A stretch of DNA of 64,000 bases. It comes from Bauldia sp. (lineage in GTDB: Bacteria; Pseudomonadota; Alphaproteobacteria; Rhizobiales; Kaistiaceae). The DNA lies in the NCBI GenBank assembly GCA_037200845.1, contig JBBCGQ010000001.1:620001-684000 (forward strand), in the 5' to 3' direction. A program made the translations under genes and the position numbers. A model generated the notes under the pieces. It worked only from the letters and a program-made list of their open reading frames with translations. It was not told where the DNA came from and ran no database searches. This document shows, one piece after another, positions 1 to 8,956 of this stretch; position 1 is the stretch's first letter, and each line of letters begins with the position of its first letter.

Positions 1-19
1 CGTCAACGCTCCCGCCGCC

Positions 20-787
20 CTAGCGATTGCGGAAGGTCGGGCTGCGCTTGGCGATGAAGGCGGCCATGCCTTCCTTCTGGTCGTCGCCCGAGAAAAGCGC
101 GTGGAACAGCCGCTGTTCCAGCACGACGCCCTCGGCGAGCGGCCGCGCCGCCGATTGCGTCACCGCGGCCTTCGCGGCGATCACCGCCGGCAGCGAGTAC
201 GACGCGATCTTGGCCGCAACCGCGAGCGCCGTCGCCATCAGCTCGGCCGGCGGCACGACCGCGGCGACGAGGCCGGCGCGTTCCGCCTCGGCCGCGTCGA
301 TCGTGCGGCCGGTGAGGATCATCTCCAGCGCCTTCGCCTTGCCGACCGCGCGCGGCAAGCGCTGCGTTCCGCCCATGCCGGGGATAATGCCGAGCGTGAT
401 CTCCGGTTGGCCGAACTTGGCGTTGTCGGCGGCGATGACGATGTCGGCGAGCAGCGCCAGCTCGCAGCCGCCGCCGAGCGCGAAGCCGGCGACCGCCGCG
501 ATGATCGGCTTCCGCGCCGAGATCTTCTCGATCGCGCCGGCGTGCTTGGCGAAATACGTCGAGGCGAACGCCGGGTCGGCCATCTCTTTTATATCTGCCC
601 CCGCCGCGAAGGCGCGGTCGGAGCCGGTGATGACGATCGCGCCGACGCCGTCATCCGCGTCGTGCGCCGCGACTGCGGCGCCGATCTCGACGATCATCGC
701 CGTATTCAGCGCATTCAGCGCCTGCGGCCGGTTGAGAATGACCACGCCGACGCGGCCGTGGGTTTCGCTGATGATAAACTCTGCCAT
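20..787 (-). CDS. Enoyl-CoA hydratase (crotonase family)
   Basis: Encodes a 255-residue cytosolic crotonase-fold protein predicted to add water to trans-2-enoyl-CoA. The ATG at 787 gives the usual crotonase start MAEFIISETHGRVGVVIL; longer frames upstream would run into mutM. Visible family features are the NRPQALNAL segment near residue 20, the oxyanion-hole stretch AFAAGADIKEM near residue 60, and GGGCELAL followed by FGQPEITLGIIPGMGG, which carry the two glutamates of true hydratases. Length fits the family (about 257 aa). It lies 13 bp downstream of mutM on the same strand, so the two are probably co-transcribed. The substrate chain length cannot be read from sequence. A PaaF/FadB1-like short-chain hydratase is most likely. 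Confidence 0.9.
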   Translation of the reverse strand: MAEFIISETHGRVGVVILNRPQALNALNTAMIVEIGAAVAAHDADDGVGAIVITGSDRAFAAGADIKEMADPAFASTYFAKHAGAIEKISARKPIIAAVAGFALGGGCELALLADIVIAADNAKFGQPEITLGIIPGMGGTQRLPRAVGKAKALEMILTGRTIDAAEAERAGLVAAVVPPAELMATALAVAAKIASYSLPAVIAAKAAVTQSAARPLAEGVVLEQRLFHALFSGDDQKEGMAAFIAKRSPTFRNR

Positions 788-800
788 CTCGTCTCTATTA

Positions 801-1691
801 TCAGCGCTGGCAGACCGGGCAATAGAAGGTCGAGCGGCCGGAGTGGACTTTGCGGCGGATGGTGCCGCCGTCCTTGCGCGGGCAGGGTTCGCCCTCGCGG
901 TCGTAAACCGCGAACGTGTGCTGGAAATCGCCGAGCTCGCCGCTGGTCTGGATATGATCGCGGAGCGACGAGCCGCCGGCCTTGATCGCGGCCTCCAGCA
1001 CCTCGCGGATGGCGAGCGCCAATGCGTCGGCTTTCGGCTTGCCCTGTTTCGTCGCCAGCGTGCCGGCCTTGCGGTCGGGCGACAGCCGCGCCCGCCACAG
1101 CGCCTCGCACACATATATATTGCCGAGGCCGGCGATCAGCCGCTGGTCCATCAGCGCCGCCTTCAGCGGTGCCTTCCGCCCCTTGAACAATGTCGCGATG
1201 AAGGCGCCGTCGAGTTCGTTGCCGAGCGGCTCGATGCCCATTGCCTTGAAGTGCTTCGAACCCGCGAGATCGGCACGCGGCAATAAATCCATCAGCCCGA
1301 AGCGGCGCGGATCGTTGAAGACGATGGTGACGCCGGGCTTCTTCCCCAGCCCCGACATATGGAAAACGACATGGTCGTGGGCGCTGAGCTTGGAGCGCGG
1401 ATGGTAGGGATCGGCGGTCGAGCGCACCTTGCCGCCGGGCTCCTCGATGCGGAACGAGCCCGACATGCCGAGATGCATGACCAGCGCCGCGCCGTCGTCT
1501 AGATCGAGCACCAGATATTTGGCGCGACGGCCGACCGAGACGACCTTCCGGCCGGTCAGCCGCTTGGCGAAACTGCGCGGGAAGGGGACGCGGAGATCGG
1601 CCCGCCGCTGCTCGACCTCGAGGATCGTCGCGCCCTCCATCGCCGGAGCAAGGCCGCGGCGGACGGTTTCGACTTCGGGCAGTTCCGGCAT
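801..1691 (-). CDS. mutM: Formamidopyrimidine-DNA glycosylase (Fpg/MutM)
   Basis: Base-excision repair enzyme that removes 8-oxoguanine and formamidopyrimidines and nicks the abasic site. 296 residues. The N-terminus [14 protein letters not shown] supplies the catalytic Pro2 and Glu3. HLGMSGSF (about residue 70) and the helix-two-turn-helix region with [14 protein letters not shown] are typical. The C-terminus ends in a zinc-finger-like segment with [12 protein letters not shown]. Oddity: the first half of the finger reads CPRKDGGTI, so only one of the usual two N-terminal cysteines is present (Cys codon 882-884, Asp codon 870-872 near where the second Cys would be). It is divergent from ubiE across 97 bp and probably co-transcribed with the downstream enoyl-CoA hydratase. 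Confidence 0.96.
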   Translation of the reverse strand: MPELPEVETVRRGLAPAMEGATILEVEQRRADLRVPFPRSFAKRLTGRKVVSVGRRAKYLVLDLDDGAALVMHLGMSGSFRIEEPGGKVRSTADPYHPRSKLSAHDHVVFHMSGLGKKPGVTIVFNDPRRFGLMDLLPRADLAGSKHFKAMGIEPLGNELDGAFIATLFKGRKAPLKAALMDQRLIAGLGNIYVCEALWRARLSPDRKAGTLATKQGKPKADALALAIREVLEAAIKAGGSSLRDHIQTSGELGDFQHTFAVYDREGEPCPRKDGGTIRRKVHSGRSTFYCPVCQR

Positions 1692-1788
1692 CGGGGCTAA
1701 CCCTTTGGCAAGGCGGGACGACGATAGCTGCTAGAAGTGGCATGGGCTATGGTCCGCCCCGAATCTGGCAGGAGCCTCGGCAGGCGCG

Positions 1789-2574
1789 ATGAACACCAAA
1801 CCGGCAGCGGCAGAAACCGGCGACGAGGGCCGCGCCTCGTTCGGCTTCCGCGACGTGCCGGCCGGCGACAAGCAGCGGCTGGTCGATGACGTCTTCGCCA
1901 AGGTCGCCGCCCGCTACGACCTGATGAACGACCTCATGTCCGGCGGCCTCCACCGTTTGTGGAAGGACGCGATGGTCGCCTGGCTGGCGCCGCCACGCGC
2001 TTCTTCTTATTCCTACCGCGTGCTCGACGTTGCCGGCGGCACCGGCGACATCGCCTTCCGCATCGCCGAGCGTTCGGCGAGCGCAACGATCACGGTCGCC
2101 GACATCAACGCCAACATGCTCGCCGTCGGCGAGACGCGCGCCGCGGAGCGCAAGCTTGGCGAGCGCGTCGCCTTCGTTGAGGCCAACGCCGAGGCGCTGC
2201 CCTTCGGCAACGGCATATATGACGCCGTCACCATCGCCTTCGGCATCCGCAATGTGCCGCGCATCGACAGGGCATTGTCGGAGGCGCACCGCGTGCTGAA
2301 GCCGGGCGGGCGATTCCTGTGCCTGGAATTCTCCGCCGTCGATGTCGCGGTGCTCGACAAGATCTACGAGCTCTATTCCTTCAACGTCATACCGAAGATG
2401 GGCGAATGGGTGCTGGGCGACCCGCAGCCCTATCAGTACCTCGTCGAATCGATCCGCAAGTTCCCCAACCAGGCGCGCTTCGCCGCCATGATCGAGGCCG
2501 CCGGCTTCAAGCGCGTCACCCACCGCAATCTTTCCGGCGGCATCGCCGCGATGCATTCCGGGTGGAAGATTTAG
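1789..2574 (+). CDS. ubiE: Ubiquinone/menaquinone biosynthesis C-methyltransferase UbiE
   Basis: SAM-dependent methyltransferase that C-methylates the benzoquinol ring (2-methoxy-6-polyprenyl-benzoquinol to DMQ; also the demethylmenaquinone step where present). 261 residues. The UbiE signatures are visible: [24 protein letters not shown] near residue 35, the SAM motif [12 protein letters not shown] near residue 80, and [20 protein letters not shown] followed by LEFS near residue 165. It ends with [11 protein letters not shown], as UbiE proteins usually do. It starts a plus-strand run: ubiB begins 4 bp after its stop, which indicates one operon for quinone biosynthesis. Confidence 0.96.
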   Translation: MNTKPAAAETGDEGRASFGFRDVPAGDKQRLVDDVFAKVAARYDLMNDLMSGGLHRLWKDAMVAWLAPPRASSYSYRVLDVAGGTGDIAFRIAERSASATITVADINANMLAVGETRAAERKLGERVAFVEANAEALPFGNGIYDAVTIAFGIRNVPRIDRALSEAHRVLKPGGRFLCLEFSAVDVAVLDKIYELYSFNVIPKMGEWVLGDPQPYQYLVESIRKFPNQARFAAMIEAAGFKRVTHRNLSGGIAAMHSGWKI

Positions 2575-2578
2575 CCGC

Positions 2579-4159
2579 ATGGCGGACGTCGCCGCGCTCT
2601 TCCGCCTCGCCCGTGCCGGCTTCATTCTGGCGCGCGCCGGCGCGTTCTCGCTGGCCGATCCGGAAGCCTTGCCGGCCGGGCCGCGCGCGCTGGTGCATTT
2701 CGCCGCGATGCTCGGTCCGCAGAATATCTCGGACGGCGAGCGCGCCGAGCGCCTGACGCTGGCGCTGCAGAAACTGGGGCCGTCGTACCTGAAATTCGGC
2801 CAGTTCCTGGCAACGCGGCCCGATCTCATCGGCCGCGAGGCCGCCGATGTCCTCGGCCGCCTGCGCGACGAGATCCCGCCGTTCCCCGACGCCGAGGCGC
2901 GCCTGATCGTGGCGCATTCGCTCGGCCGCCCGGTCGAGGCGATTTTCGCCTCGTTCTCGCCGCCGGTCGCCGCCGCCTCGATCGCGCAGGTCCACAAGGC
3001 CGACATAGCGCTGCCCGACGGCGGCACGCGCACTGTCGCGGTCAAGGTGCTGCGGCCCGGCGTCCGCGATCGTTTCCGGCGCGACCTCGAGACATTCTTC
3101 GCCGGCGCGCGCTTTGTCGAGTGGGCTGACCCGGCATCGCGCCGCCTGCGTCCGGTGGTCATCGTCGGCACGCTGGCAAAGTCGGTCGCGATCGAGATGG
3201 ACCTGCGGCTGGAAGCCGCCGCGCTCTCCGAGATGGCGGAACTCACCGCCGGCGACCTCGGCTTCCGCGTGCCCAAGGTCGAATGGGAACTGACCGCGCG
3301 CGACGTGCTGACGCTCGAATGGATCGACGGAATAAAACTGTCGGACATCGCCGCGATCCGCGCCGCCGGGCACGACCTCGTCGCGCTGGCGCGGCGGCTG
3401 ATGCAGGCGTTCCTCCGCCAGGCGCTGCGCGACGGCTTCTTCCATGCCGACATGCACCAGGGCAATTTCTTCATCGACCCGGCCGGCAACATCGTCGCCA
3501 TCGATTTCGGCATCATGGGCCGATTGGGGCCGAAGGAGCGCAAGTTCCTCGCCGAGATTCTGCTGGGCTTCATCACGCGCGATTATCGCCGCGTCGCCGA
3601 GGTGCATTTCGAGGCCGGCTACGTCCCGCGCACGCATGCCGTCGACGATTTTGCGCAGGCGATCCGGGCCATCGGCGAGCCGATCCACGGCCAGCCGGCG
3701 CGCGACATCTCGATGGCGCGGCTGCTGACGCTGCTCTTCGAGGTCACCGAAATTTTCGACATGGAGACGCGGCCGGAGCTTCTGCTGCTGCAGAAGACGA
3801 TGGTCGTGGTCGAGGGCGTGGCGCGCTCGCTCGATCCGGATTTCGACATGTGGACCGTGTCCGAGCCGGTGATCCGCGAATGGATCGAGCGCAACCTCGG
3901 GCCGGCCGGAAAGCTGGAGCAGGCGGTGGAGGGGCTGCAGTCGCTCGGCCGCCTCGCCGGCGAATTGCCGGAACTCGCGGCGCGCGCCGAGCGCCTGTCG
4001 CGCGAGTTCGACCAGATGGGCGAGCGCGGCATCCGGCTTGATCCCGCGACCATCGAGGACATTGGCCGCGCCGAGGCGCGCGAAGGCCGCTGGGGCCGCA
4101 TCGCGCTGGTGGTGATCGCGGTCGTCGCGGTGATCGTCGGGCTGAAGCTGGTCTTCTGA
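2579..4159 (+). CDS. ubiB: UbiB family (ABC1/ADCK) protein kinase-like ATPase, ubiquinone biosynthesis
   Basis: 526-residue membrane-anchored atypical kinase of the UbiB/ADCK family, needed for ubiquinone biosynthesis; it acts as an ATPase rather than a classical protein kinase. The KxGQ motif is at residues 72-75 (LKFGQ). The alanine-rich loop AAASIAQVHKA is near residue 135. The catalytic-loop region HADMHQGNFFID and the metal-binding IDFG lie near residues 285-310. One C-terminal hydrophobic helix (RIALVVIAVVAVIVGLKLVF) likely anchors it to the inner membrane, where E. coli UbiB has two. It follows ubiE by 4 bp and is followed within 1 bp by a GreA/GreB-like gene. Confidence 0.95.
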   Translation: MADVAALFRLARAGFILARAGAFSLADPEALPAGPRALVHFAAMLGPQNISDGERAERLTLALQKLGPSYLKFGQFLATRPDLIGREAADVLGRLRDEIPPFPDAEARLIVAHSLGRPVEAIFASFSPPVAAASIAQVHKADIALPDGGTRTVAVKVLRPGVRDRFRRDLETFFAGARFVEWADPASRRLRPVVIVGTLAKSVAIEMDLRLEAAALSEMAELTAGDLGFRVPKVEWELTARDVLTLEWIDGIKLSDIAAIRAAGHDLVALARRLMQAFLRQALRDGFFHADMHQGNFFIDPAGNIVAIDFGIMGRLGPKERKFLAEILLGFITRDYRRVAEVHFEAGYVPRTHAVDDFAQAIRAIGEPIHGQPARDISMARLLTLLFEVTEIFDMETRPELLLLQKTMVVVEGVARSLDPDFDMWTVSEPVIREWIERNLGPAGKLEQAVEGLQSLGRLAGELPELAARAERLSREFDQMGERGIRLDPATIEDIGRAEAREGRWGRIALVVIAVVAVIVGLKLVF

Positions 4160-4160
4160 C

Positions 4161-4616
4161 GTGAGCCGCGCGTTCGTCAAGGAAGGCGACGGCGAGGACG
4201 ACGGCCTCCCCGACCGCGCGATCTCGCAGCATCCGAACTACGTCACGGCGAATGGGCTGGCGCTGATCGATGCGGAGCTGGCGCGTCTCACATCTGCATT
4301 GGCCGACGCCGGCGACGACCGCGCCGTGCGCGCCAGCGTGGAACGCGATCTTCGCTACTGGCGCTCGCGCCGCGCCACCGCCGAGGTCGTGCCGCCACCC
4401 GCCGACACGAGCGAGGTGCGCTTCGGCGCGACGGTGACGATCGAGCGCGACGATGGACGCCGCCAGACGTGGCGTATCGTCGGCGAGGACGAAGCCGATC
4501 CGGCGAAGGGCACGCTGTCGTATGTATCGCCGCTGGCGACGGCGTTGTCGGGTAAGGGCGTTGGCGATGTCATCGAGGTCGCGGGCGGGGAGGCGGAGAT
4601 CGTCGCGATCGGGTGA
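4161..4616 (+). CDS. GreA/GreB family transcription factor-like protein
   Basis: 151 residues from a GTG start 1 bp after the ubiB stop. The C-terminal half, GATVTIERDDGRRQTWRIVG then EDEADPAKGTLSYVSPLATAL and GKGVGDVIEV, is the FKBP-like C-terminal domain of GreA/GreB/Rnk proteins. The N-terminal ~70 residues contain YVTANGLALIDAELARLTSAL and a charged helical stretch consistent with the Gre coiled coil that enters the RNA polymerase secondary channel, but shorter and more divergent than classical GreA. The role is probably modulation of RNA polymerase backtracking or nucleoside-kinase regulation. I cannot separate GreB-like from Rnk-like. Translational coupling to ubiB is likely. Confidence 0.8.
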   Translation: MSRAFVKEGDGEDDGLPDRAISQHPNYVTANGLALIDAELARLTSALADAGDDRAVRASVERDLRYWRSRRATAEVVPPPADTSEVRFGATVTIERDDGRRQTWRIVGEDEADPAKGTLSYVSPLATALSGKGVGDVIEVAGGEAEIVAIG

Positions 4617-4677
4617 GGTCTCGGTTGGTCACTTCTCTCGGCACAGTGCCAGTTAGTCACCTCTCCCTGAGGCAGGA

Positions 4678-4754
4678 GGGTGAGGGGTCAGGGACGTCTC
4701 GCCTAAGACTTCGGTCCGGCCATCGCCAAAAACTCCGGTCCCTAACCCTCACCC
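4678..4754. repeat. Intergenic imperfect inverted repeat
   Basis: The arms 4678-4695 (GGGTGAGGGGTCAGGGAC) and 4738-4754 (GTCCCTAACCCTCACCC) are near-perfect reverse complements separated by ~42 bp. The element lies between the GreA-like gene and coaBC. It could form a long hairpin or be a degenerate mobile repeat. No open frame fits it. Confidence 0.55.
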
Positions 4755-4782
4755 TTTTCGCCTAATTCGCTTCGCTCGTTGC

Positions 4783-4813
4783 TGGATATATCCACTGTAA
4801 CAGGATATATCCA
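4783..4813. promoter_or_regulatory. Paired palindromic operator-like site before HTH-CoaBC
   Basis: Two identical 10-bp palindromes GGATATATCC lie at 4784-4793 and 4803-4812, 19 bp apart start to start (close to two helical turns). The first extends to the perfect 12-bp palindrome TGGATATATCCA. The second ends 6 bp before the ATG of coaBC. A CTGTAACAG inverted repeat (4795-4803) bridges them. The AT-rich palindromes stand out in GC-rich surroundings. Because the next gene begins with an XRE-type DNA-binding domain, autoregulation through this site is the natural inference. The site would also overlap the ribosome-binding region. Confidence 0.6.
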
Positions 4814-4818
4814 TCAAT

Positions 4819-6245
4819 ATGACCAAGAACGACCTCGTTGAACGGTTAAAACAGCGCCTTGCCGCCAGCGGCGGAACCGCGATGGCGATCTCTCTGAAGG
4901 CCGGCCTCGGCAAGGGCGTCGTCAGCGACATCATCTCCGGCAAGTCAGCGAACCCCGGCATCGAAACCCTGCGCGCCATCGCCGGCGCACTGGACTGCGA
5001 GCTCGCCGACCTGATCGCCGGCGCGCCGTCGCCGTCGTCCGGCAAGCGCACCGTCGTCTTGATCATCGGCGGCGGCATCGCTGCGTACAAATCGCTCGAC
5101 CTGATCCGGCGGCTCGCCGAACGCGGCGTGACCGTACGCGCGATCATGACTAAGGCGGCACAGGAGTTCGTGACGCCGCTGTCGGTCGGCGCGCTGACCG
5201 GCGGGCGCGTGTTCACCGAGCTGTTCGACCGCGAAGACGAGCACGATGTCGGGCATATCCGTCTGGCGCGCGAGGCCGAGGCGATCGTCGTCGCGCCCGC
5301 TACTGCCGACCTGATGGCGCGCATGGCATCCGGTCGCGCCGACGATCTTGCCACCGCCGTGCTGCTCGCGACGCGCGCGCCGGTGCTGCTCGCGCCGGCG
5401 ATGAACCCGGCGATGTGGGCGAATCGCGCCACGCAACGCAACCTCGCGACGTTGCGCGCCGATGGCATCCGCTTCGTCGGGCCGAACCGGGGCGAGATGG
5501 CCGAGCGCAACGAGGTCGGGTTGGGCCGCATGGCCGAGCCGCTGGAGATCGCCGCGGCGCTCGGTGCGCTGTTCGGCGGCGGCGCGCTTGCCGGCAAGCA
5601 TGTGCTGGTGACATCGGGCCCGACCCACGAGCCGATCGACCCGGTGCGCTATCTCGCCAACCGATCCTCCGGCCGCCAGGGCCACGCCATCGCCGAGGCC
5701 GCCGCCCGCGCCGGCGCCAGGGTCACGCTCGTGTCCGGGCCGGTGTCGCTGCCCGATCCCCCCGGCGTGACGACGGTGCACGTCGAGACGGCGGCCGAGA
5801 TGCTGGCCGCGGTGGAGAAGGCGCTGCCGGCCGATGTCGCGGTCTTCGCCGCTGCGGTGGCGGACTGGCGCGCGGCGTCGCCGGTGGGTGCCAAGATCAA
5901 AAAGGACGGGACAGGCCGGCCGCCGCCCTTGGCGCTGGCCGAAAACCCCGACATTCTCGCCACCGTCGCGCGGAACCGCGACAAGCGGCCGGCGTTGGTC
6001 GTGGGCTTCGCCGCCGAGACGGACAACCTGATCGCCAACGCGGGCAAGAAGCTGAAGGCGAAGGGCGCCGACTGGATCGTCGCCAACGATGTGTCGGCCG
6101 AAGGCGGCGTCATGGGCGGGGAGGACAACACCGTGCACATTATCAGCGCGCCCGGGGGCGACGTCCGGATCGAGGACTGGCCGAAGATGTCGAAGACCGA
6201 GGTCGCCGCGCGGCTGGTGGCGAAGATCGCGGAGGCAATCGCGCA

Positions 6246-6249
<4 letters not shown>
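4819..6249 (+). CDS. coaBC: CoaBC (phosphopantothenoylcysteine synthetase/decarboxylase) with N-terminal XRE-type HTH domain
   Basis: 476 residues; canonical CoaBC is about 400. Residues ~5-66 form a Cro/CI-like helix-turn-helix ([20 protein letters not shown], then [17 protein letters not shown]). A short Pro/Ser linker follows, and CoaC begins near residue 77 ([20 protein letters not shown]). CoaC shows the catalytic His146 in GHIRLA and the PAMNPAMW motif at 193-200. CoaB shows [20 protein letters not shown] from 265 and KIKK at 359-362. The enzyme makes 4'-phosphopantetheine from 4'-phosphopantothenate, cysteine, CTP and FMN for coenzyme A synthesis. The ATG at 4819 is in frame throughout, so the fusion is not a frameshift artefact. 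dut overlaps its stop (ATGA). Twin palindromes precede it. Confidence 0.93.
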
Positions 6250-6701
<452 letters not shown>

Positions 6702-6742
6702 GGTTAGTATCCCGCCGCGTAGAGTCGGAGGGACGTGCGACG

Positions 6743-7711
6743 ATGCCTGACACGCCGAAGAAGCCCGGACGCGGCCGCATCTACGACTCGATCACCGACA
6801 CCATCGGCGACACGCCGCTGGTCCGTCTCGACCGCATCGCGGCGATGAAGGACGTGCCGGCGCACCTGCTGGCCAAGCTCGAATTTTTCAATCCGATCTC
6901 CAGCGTCAAGGATCGCATCGGCGTCGCGATGATCGATGCGCTGGAGGCGGCCGGCAAGATCAGTCCCGGCGTCAACACGCTGGTCGAGCCGACCTCGGGC
7001 AACACCGGCATCGCGCTCGCCTTCGTCGCGGCAGCGCGCGGCTATCGCCTGATCCTGGTGATGCCCGAGACGATGTCGCTCGAGCGGCGCAAGATGCTGA
7101 AGCTGATGGGCGCCGAACTGGTGCTGACCGACGGCACCAAGGGCATGAAGGGCGCCATCGCGCGCGCCGAGGAAATCCTGCGCGAGACGCCGGATGCGGT
7201 CGTGCCCGGCCAGTTCGTCAATCCGGCGAACCCCGAGATCCATCGCAAGACCACTGCCGAGGAAATCTGGAACGACACCAACGGCGAGGTCGACGCCTTC
7301 ATCGCCGGCGTCGGCACCGGCGGCACGATCACCGGCGTCGGGCAGATATTGAAACAGCGGAAGCCCGGCGTGCGCATCATCGCGGTCGAGCCGGCGGAGA
7401 GTCCGGTGCTGTCCGGCGGCAATCCGGGGCCGCACAAGATCCAGGGCATCGGCGCGGGATTCGTGCCGCAGATACTCGACACCAAGGTCTACGACGAGGT
7501 GATCAAGGTGCCGACCGAGGAGGCGTTCTCCTATGCGCGGCTCTGCGCGCGCGTCGAAGGCATCCCCGTCGGCATCTCGTCGGGCGCCGCGATCTCGGCG
7601 GCGGTCACCGTCGGCCAGCGCCCCGAGATGAAGGGCAAGAACATCGTGCTGATCATCCCTTCGTTCGCCGAGCGCTATCTGTCGACGGCGCTGTTCGAGG
7701 GGCTGGACTAG
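6743..7711 (+). CDS. cysK: Cysteine synthase A (O-acetylserine sulfhydrylase)
   Basis: 322-residue fold-type II PLP enzyme making L-cysteine from O-acetylserine and sulfide. PLP lysine Lys56 sits in [11 protein letters not shown]; the substrate loop TSGNTG and the phosphate-binding [12 protein letters not shown] are clear; the C-terminal [10 protein letters not shown] carries the serine that contacts the PLP pyridine nitrogen. The ATG at 6743 gives [29 protein letters not shown], the usual N-terminus plus ~10 residues. The gene is 41 bp after dut and is followed by an inverted-repeat element at 7719. Confidence 0.95.
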   Translation: MPDTPKKPGRGRIYDSITDTIGDTPLVRLDRIAAMKDVPAHLLAKLEFFNPISSVKDRIGVAMIDALEAAGKISPGVNTLVEPTSGNTGIALAFVAAARGYRLILVMPETMSLERRKMLKLMGAELVLTDGTKGMKGAIARAEEILRETPDAVVPGQFVNPANPEIHRKTTAEEIWNDTNGEVDAFIAGVGTGGTITGVGQILKQRKPGVRIIAVEPAESPVLSGGNPGPHKIQGIGAGFVPQILDTKVYDEVIKVPTEEAFSYARLCARVEGIPVGISSGAAISAAVTVGQRPEMKGKNIVLIIPSFAERYLSTALFEGLD

Positions 7712-7718
7712 GTCGGGT

Positions 7719-7809
7719 GTCGTCCCGCGGAGGCGGGGACCCAGCAACCGCAAACGGTGCGCAGGGAGTATCGGCCGGCGTCTACCGGATCCCGCCTTCG
7801 CGGGACGAC
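7719..7809. repeat. Intergenic inverted-repeat element downstream of cysK
   Basis: 20-bp arms at 7719-7738 (GTCGTCCCGCGGAGGCGGGG) and 7790-7809 (TCCCGCCTTCGCGGGACGAC) match as reverse complements at 18 of 20 positions, with ~51 bp between them. It starts 8 bp after the cysK stop. The CCCGC-TTCG-GCGGG-like arms resemble the small palindromic repeats seen between genes in many GC-rich alphaproteobacteria. It may act as a cysK terminator or mRNA-stability hairpin. Confidence 0.6.
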
Positions 7810-7852
7810 AAGGGTGCGTAGGGAGCGTCACGGCAACAAGGGAGGGGCATCC

Positions 7853-8266
7853 ATGCCAACGGCAGTTAGCATCAGCTACTTCGCGGTCATCGTCGCCGCG
7901 ATCGTGAAATTCGCCATCGGCGCGGCGTGGTATTCGCCGGCGCTGTTCGCCAAGCAATGGCAATCGCTGATTGGATTGACCGAGGCGCAGGTGCGCGCCG
8001 GCCTCGTTCCGGCGCTGGTCGCGGAAGCCGTCGGCGACCTGATCATGGCCTACGTGCTGGCGCGCTTCGTCGCGCACTACGGCGCCGGCGGCATCGGCGG
8101 CGGCCTGCTCATCGGCTTCATGGCGTGGCTGGGTTTCGTCGCCACCGTCATGGCCAACCAGATTTTCTACGAGCGCAAGCCGCAGCAACTGGTCGTCATC
8201 AACGGCGGCTACATGCTGGTGTCGCTGCTGGTCATGGGCGCCATCTTCGGCGTCTGGCACGGCTAG
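7853..8266 (+). CDS. DUF1761-type small membrane protein
   Basis: 137 residues with four hydrophobic segments: SISYFAVIVAAIVKFAIGAA (near 5-25), ALVAEAVGDLIMAYVLARFV (50-70), GGLLIGFMAWLGFVATVMAN (82-102) and VVINGGYMLVSLLVMGAIFG (112-132). The aromatic AAWYSPALFAKQW after helix 1 and the overall layout match the DUF1761 family of unknown function. The ATG at 7853 is preceded by a strong GGAGGGG ribosome-binding site; longer frames would extend into the repeat element. It lies 59 bp before an SRPBCC gene on the same strand. Confidence 0.8.
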   Translation: MPTAVSISYFAVIVAAIVKFAIGAAWYSPALFAKQWQSLIGLTEAQVRAGLVPALVAEAVGDLIMAYVLARFVAHYGAGGIGGGLLIGFMAWLGFVATVMANQIFYERKPQQLVVINGGYMLVSLLVMGAIFGVWHG

Positions 8267-8325
8267 CGGCGCAAAAAAGCAGGCCCGCCACCGCGCGGGC
8301 CATCGAGCGAAAAGGGCGAGGAAAA

Positions 8326-8781
8326 ATGAGTTTCAAGTTCACGGCTTCCGACGTCATCCCGGCGAGCCCGCGCGCCGTCTACGACGCCTGGCTGGATTCC
8401 AAGGCGCACGGCGCCATGACCGGCAGCAAGGCGAAGGCCTCGACCAAGGTTGGCGCCAAATGGTCGGCGACCGACGCCTATTGCTGGGGCACGAACCTCG
8501 AGCTGAAGGCGGGCAAGAAGATCGTCCAGTCCTGGCGCTCGGCCGATTTCGCCGAAGGCGACCCGGACTCGAAGATCAGCATCACGCTGAAGCCGGTCGC
8601 CGGCGGCACCAAACTGGTCCTGCTGCACTCGGCCATCCCCGACAGCCAGAAGGACGGCGGCTACAAGCAGGGCTGGGCGGATTATTACTTCACGCCGATG
8701 AAGGCGTATTTCGCGAAGCTTGGGGCGAAGAAAAAGCCGGCGAAGACCGCGGCGAAGAAGAAGACCGCGGCGAAGCGGTAG
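8326..8781 (+). CDS. SRPBCC / AHSA1 domain protein with Lys-Ala-rich tail
   Basis: 151 residues. Residues ~5-130 read as an AHA1-like START/Bet v1 hydrophobic-pocket domain (SFKFTASDVIPASPRAVYDA at the start, WADYYFTPMKAYFAK helix at the end). The final ~20 residues are a basic KKKPAKTAAKKKTAAKR tail, which resembles histone-like nucleic-acid-binding tails; its role is unknown. GGCGAGGAAAA provides a ribosome-binding site before the ATG. Known family members include activators of HSP90-like ATPases and stress-related lipid-binding proteins; function here cannot be assigned. The gene is convergent with the transglutaminase-like gene, with repeat element copy 1 between them. Confidence 0.8.
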   Translation: MSFKFTASDVIPASPRAVYDAWLDSKAHGAMTGSKAKASTKVGAKWSATDAYCWGTNLELKAGKKIVQSWRSADFAEGDPDSKISITLKPVAGGTKLVLLHSAIPDSQKDGGYKQGWADYYFTPMKAYFAKLGAKKKPAKTAAKKKTAAKR

Positions 8782-8784
8782 CCG

Positions 8785-8943
8785 AGAGACACCCCTCCCC
8801 AAAACGCCTTCGGCGTTTTGACCCTCCGCAAGGGGAGGGTTCGTCGTGGGGGATCACCGAGTCTCAACAAGCTCCGCTTGAGCCCTCCCCTTGCGGGAGG
8901 GCCAAAACCGCTTTTCGCGGTTTTGGGGAGGGGTGCTCTCCTC
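8785..8943. repeat. Convergent-gene inverted-repeat element, copy 1
   Basis: ~159-bp element bounded by CACCCCTCCCCAAAA on the left and TTTTGGGGAGGGGTG on the right. Inside each end is a small hairpin (AAAACGCC-TTC-GGCGTTTT on the left; AAAACCGC...GCGGTTTT on the right), followed by CCCTCCGCAAGGGGAGGG-type dyads. The middle (~40 bp) is less conserved. Two further copies are at 11321-11480 and 14986-15139. It fills the gap between convergent genes and could serve as a bidirectional terminator. Confidence 0.85.
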
Positions 8944-8956
8944 CGCAGGGCGTCGC

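Noticed and set aside
1747-4180. Very long open frames on the minus strand opposite ubiE and ubiB
   Set aside because: Their translations are Arg/Ala/Asp-rich antisense shadows of a GC-rich region; the plus-strand genes have clear family motifs.
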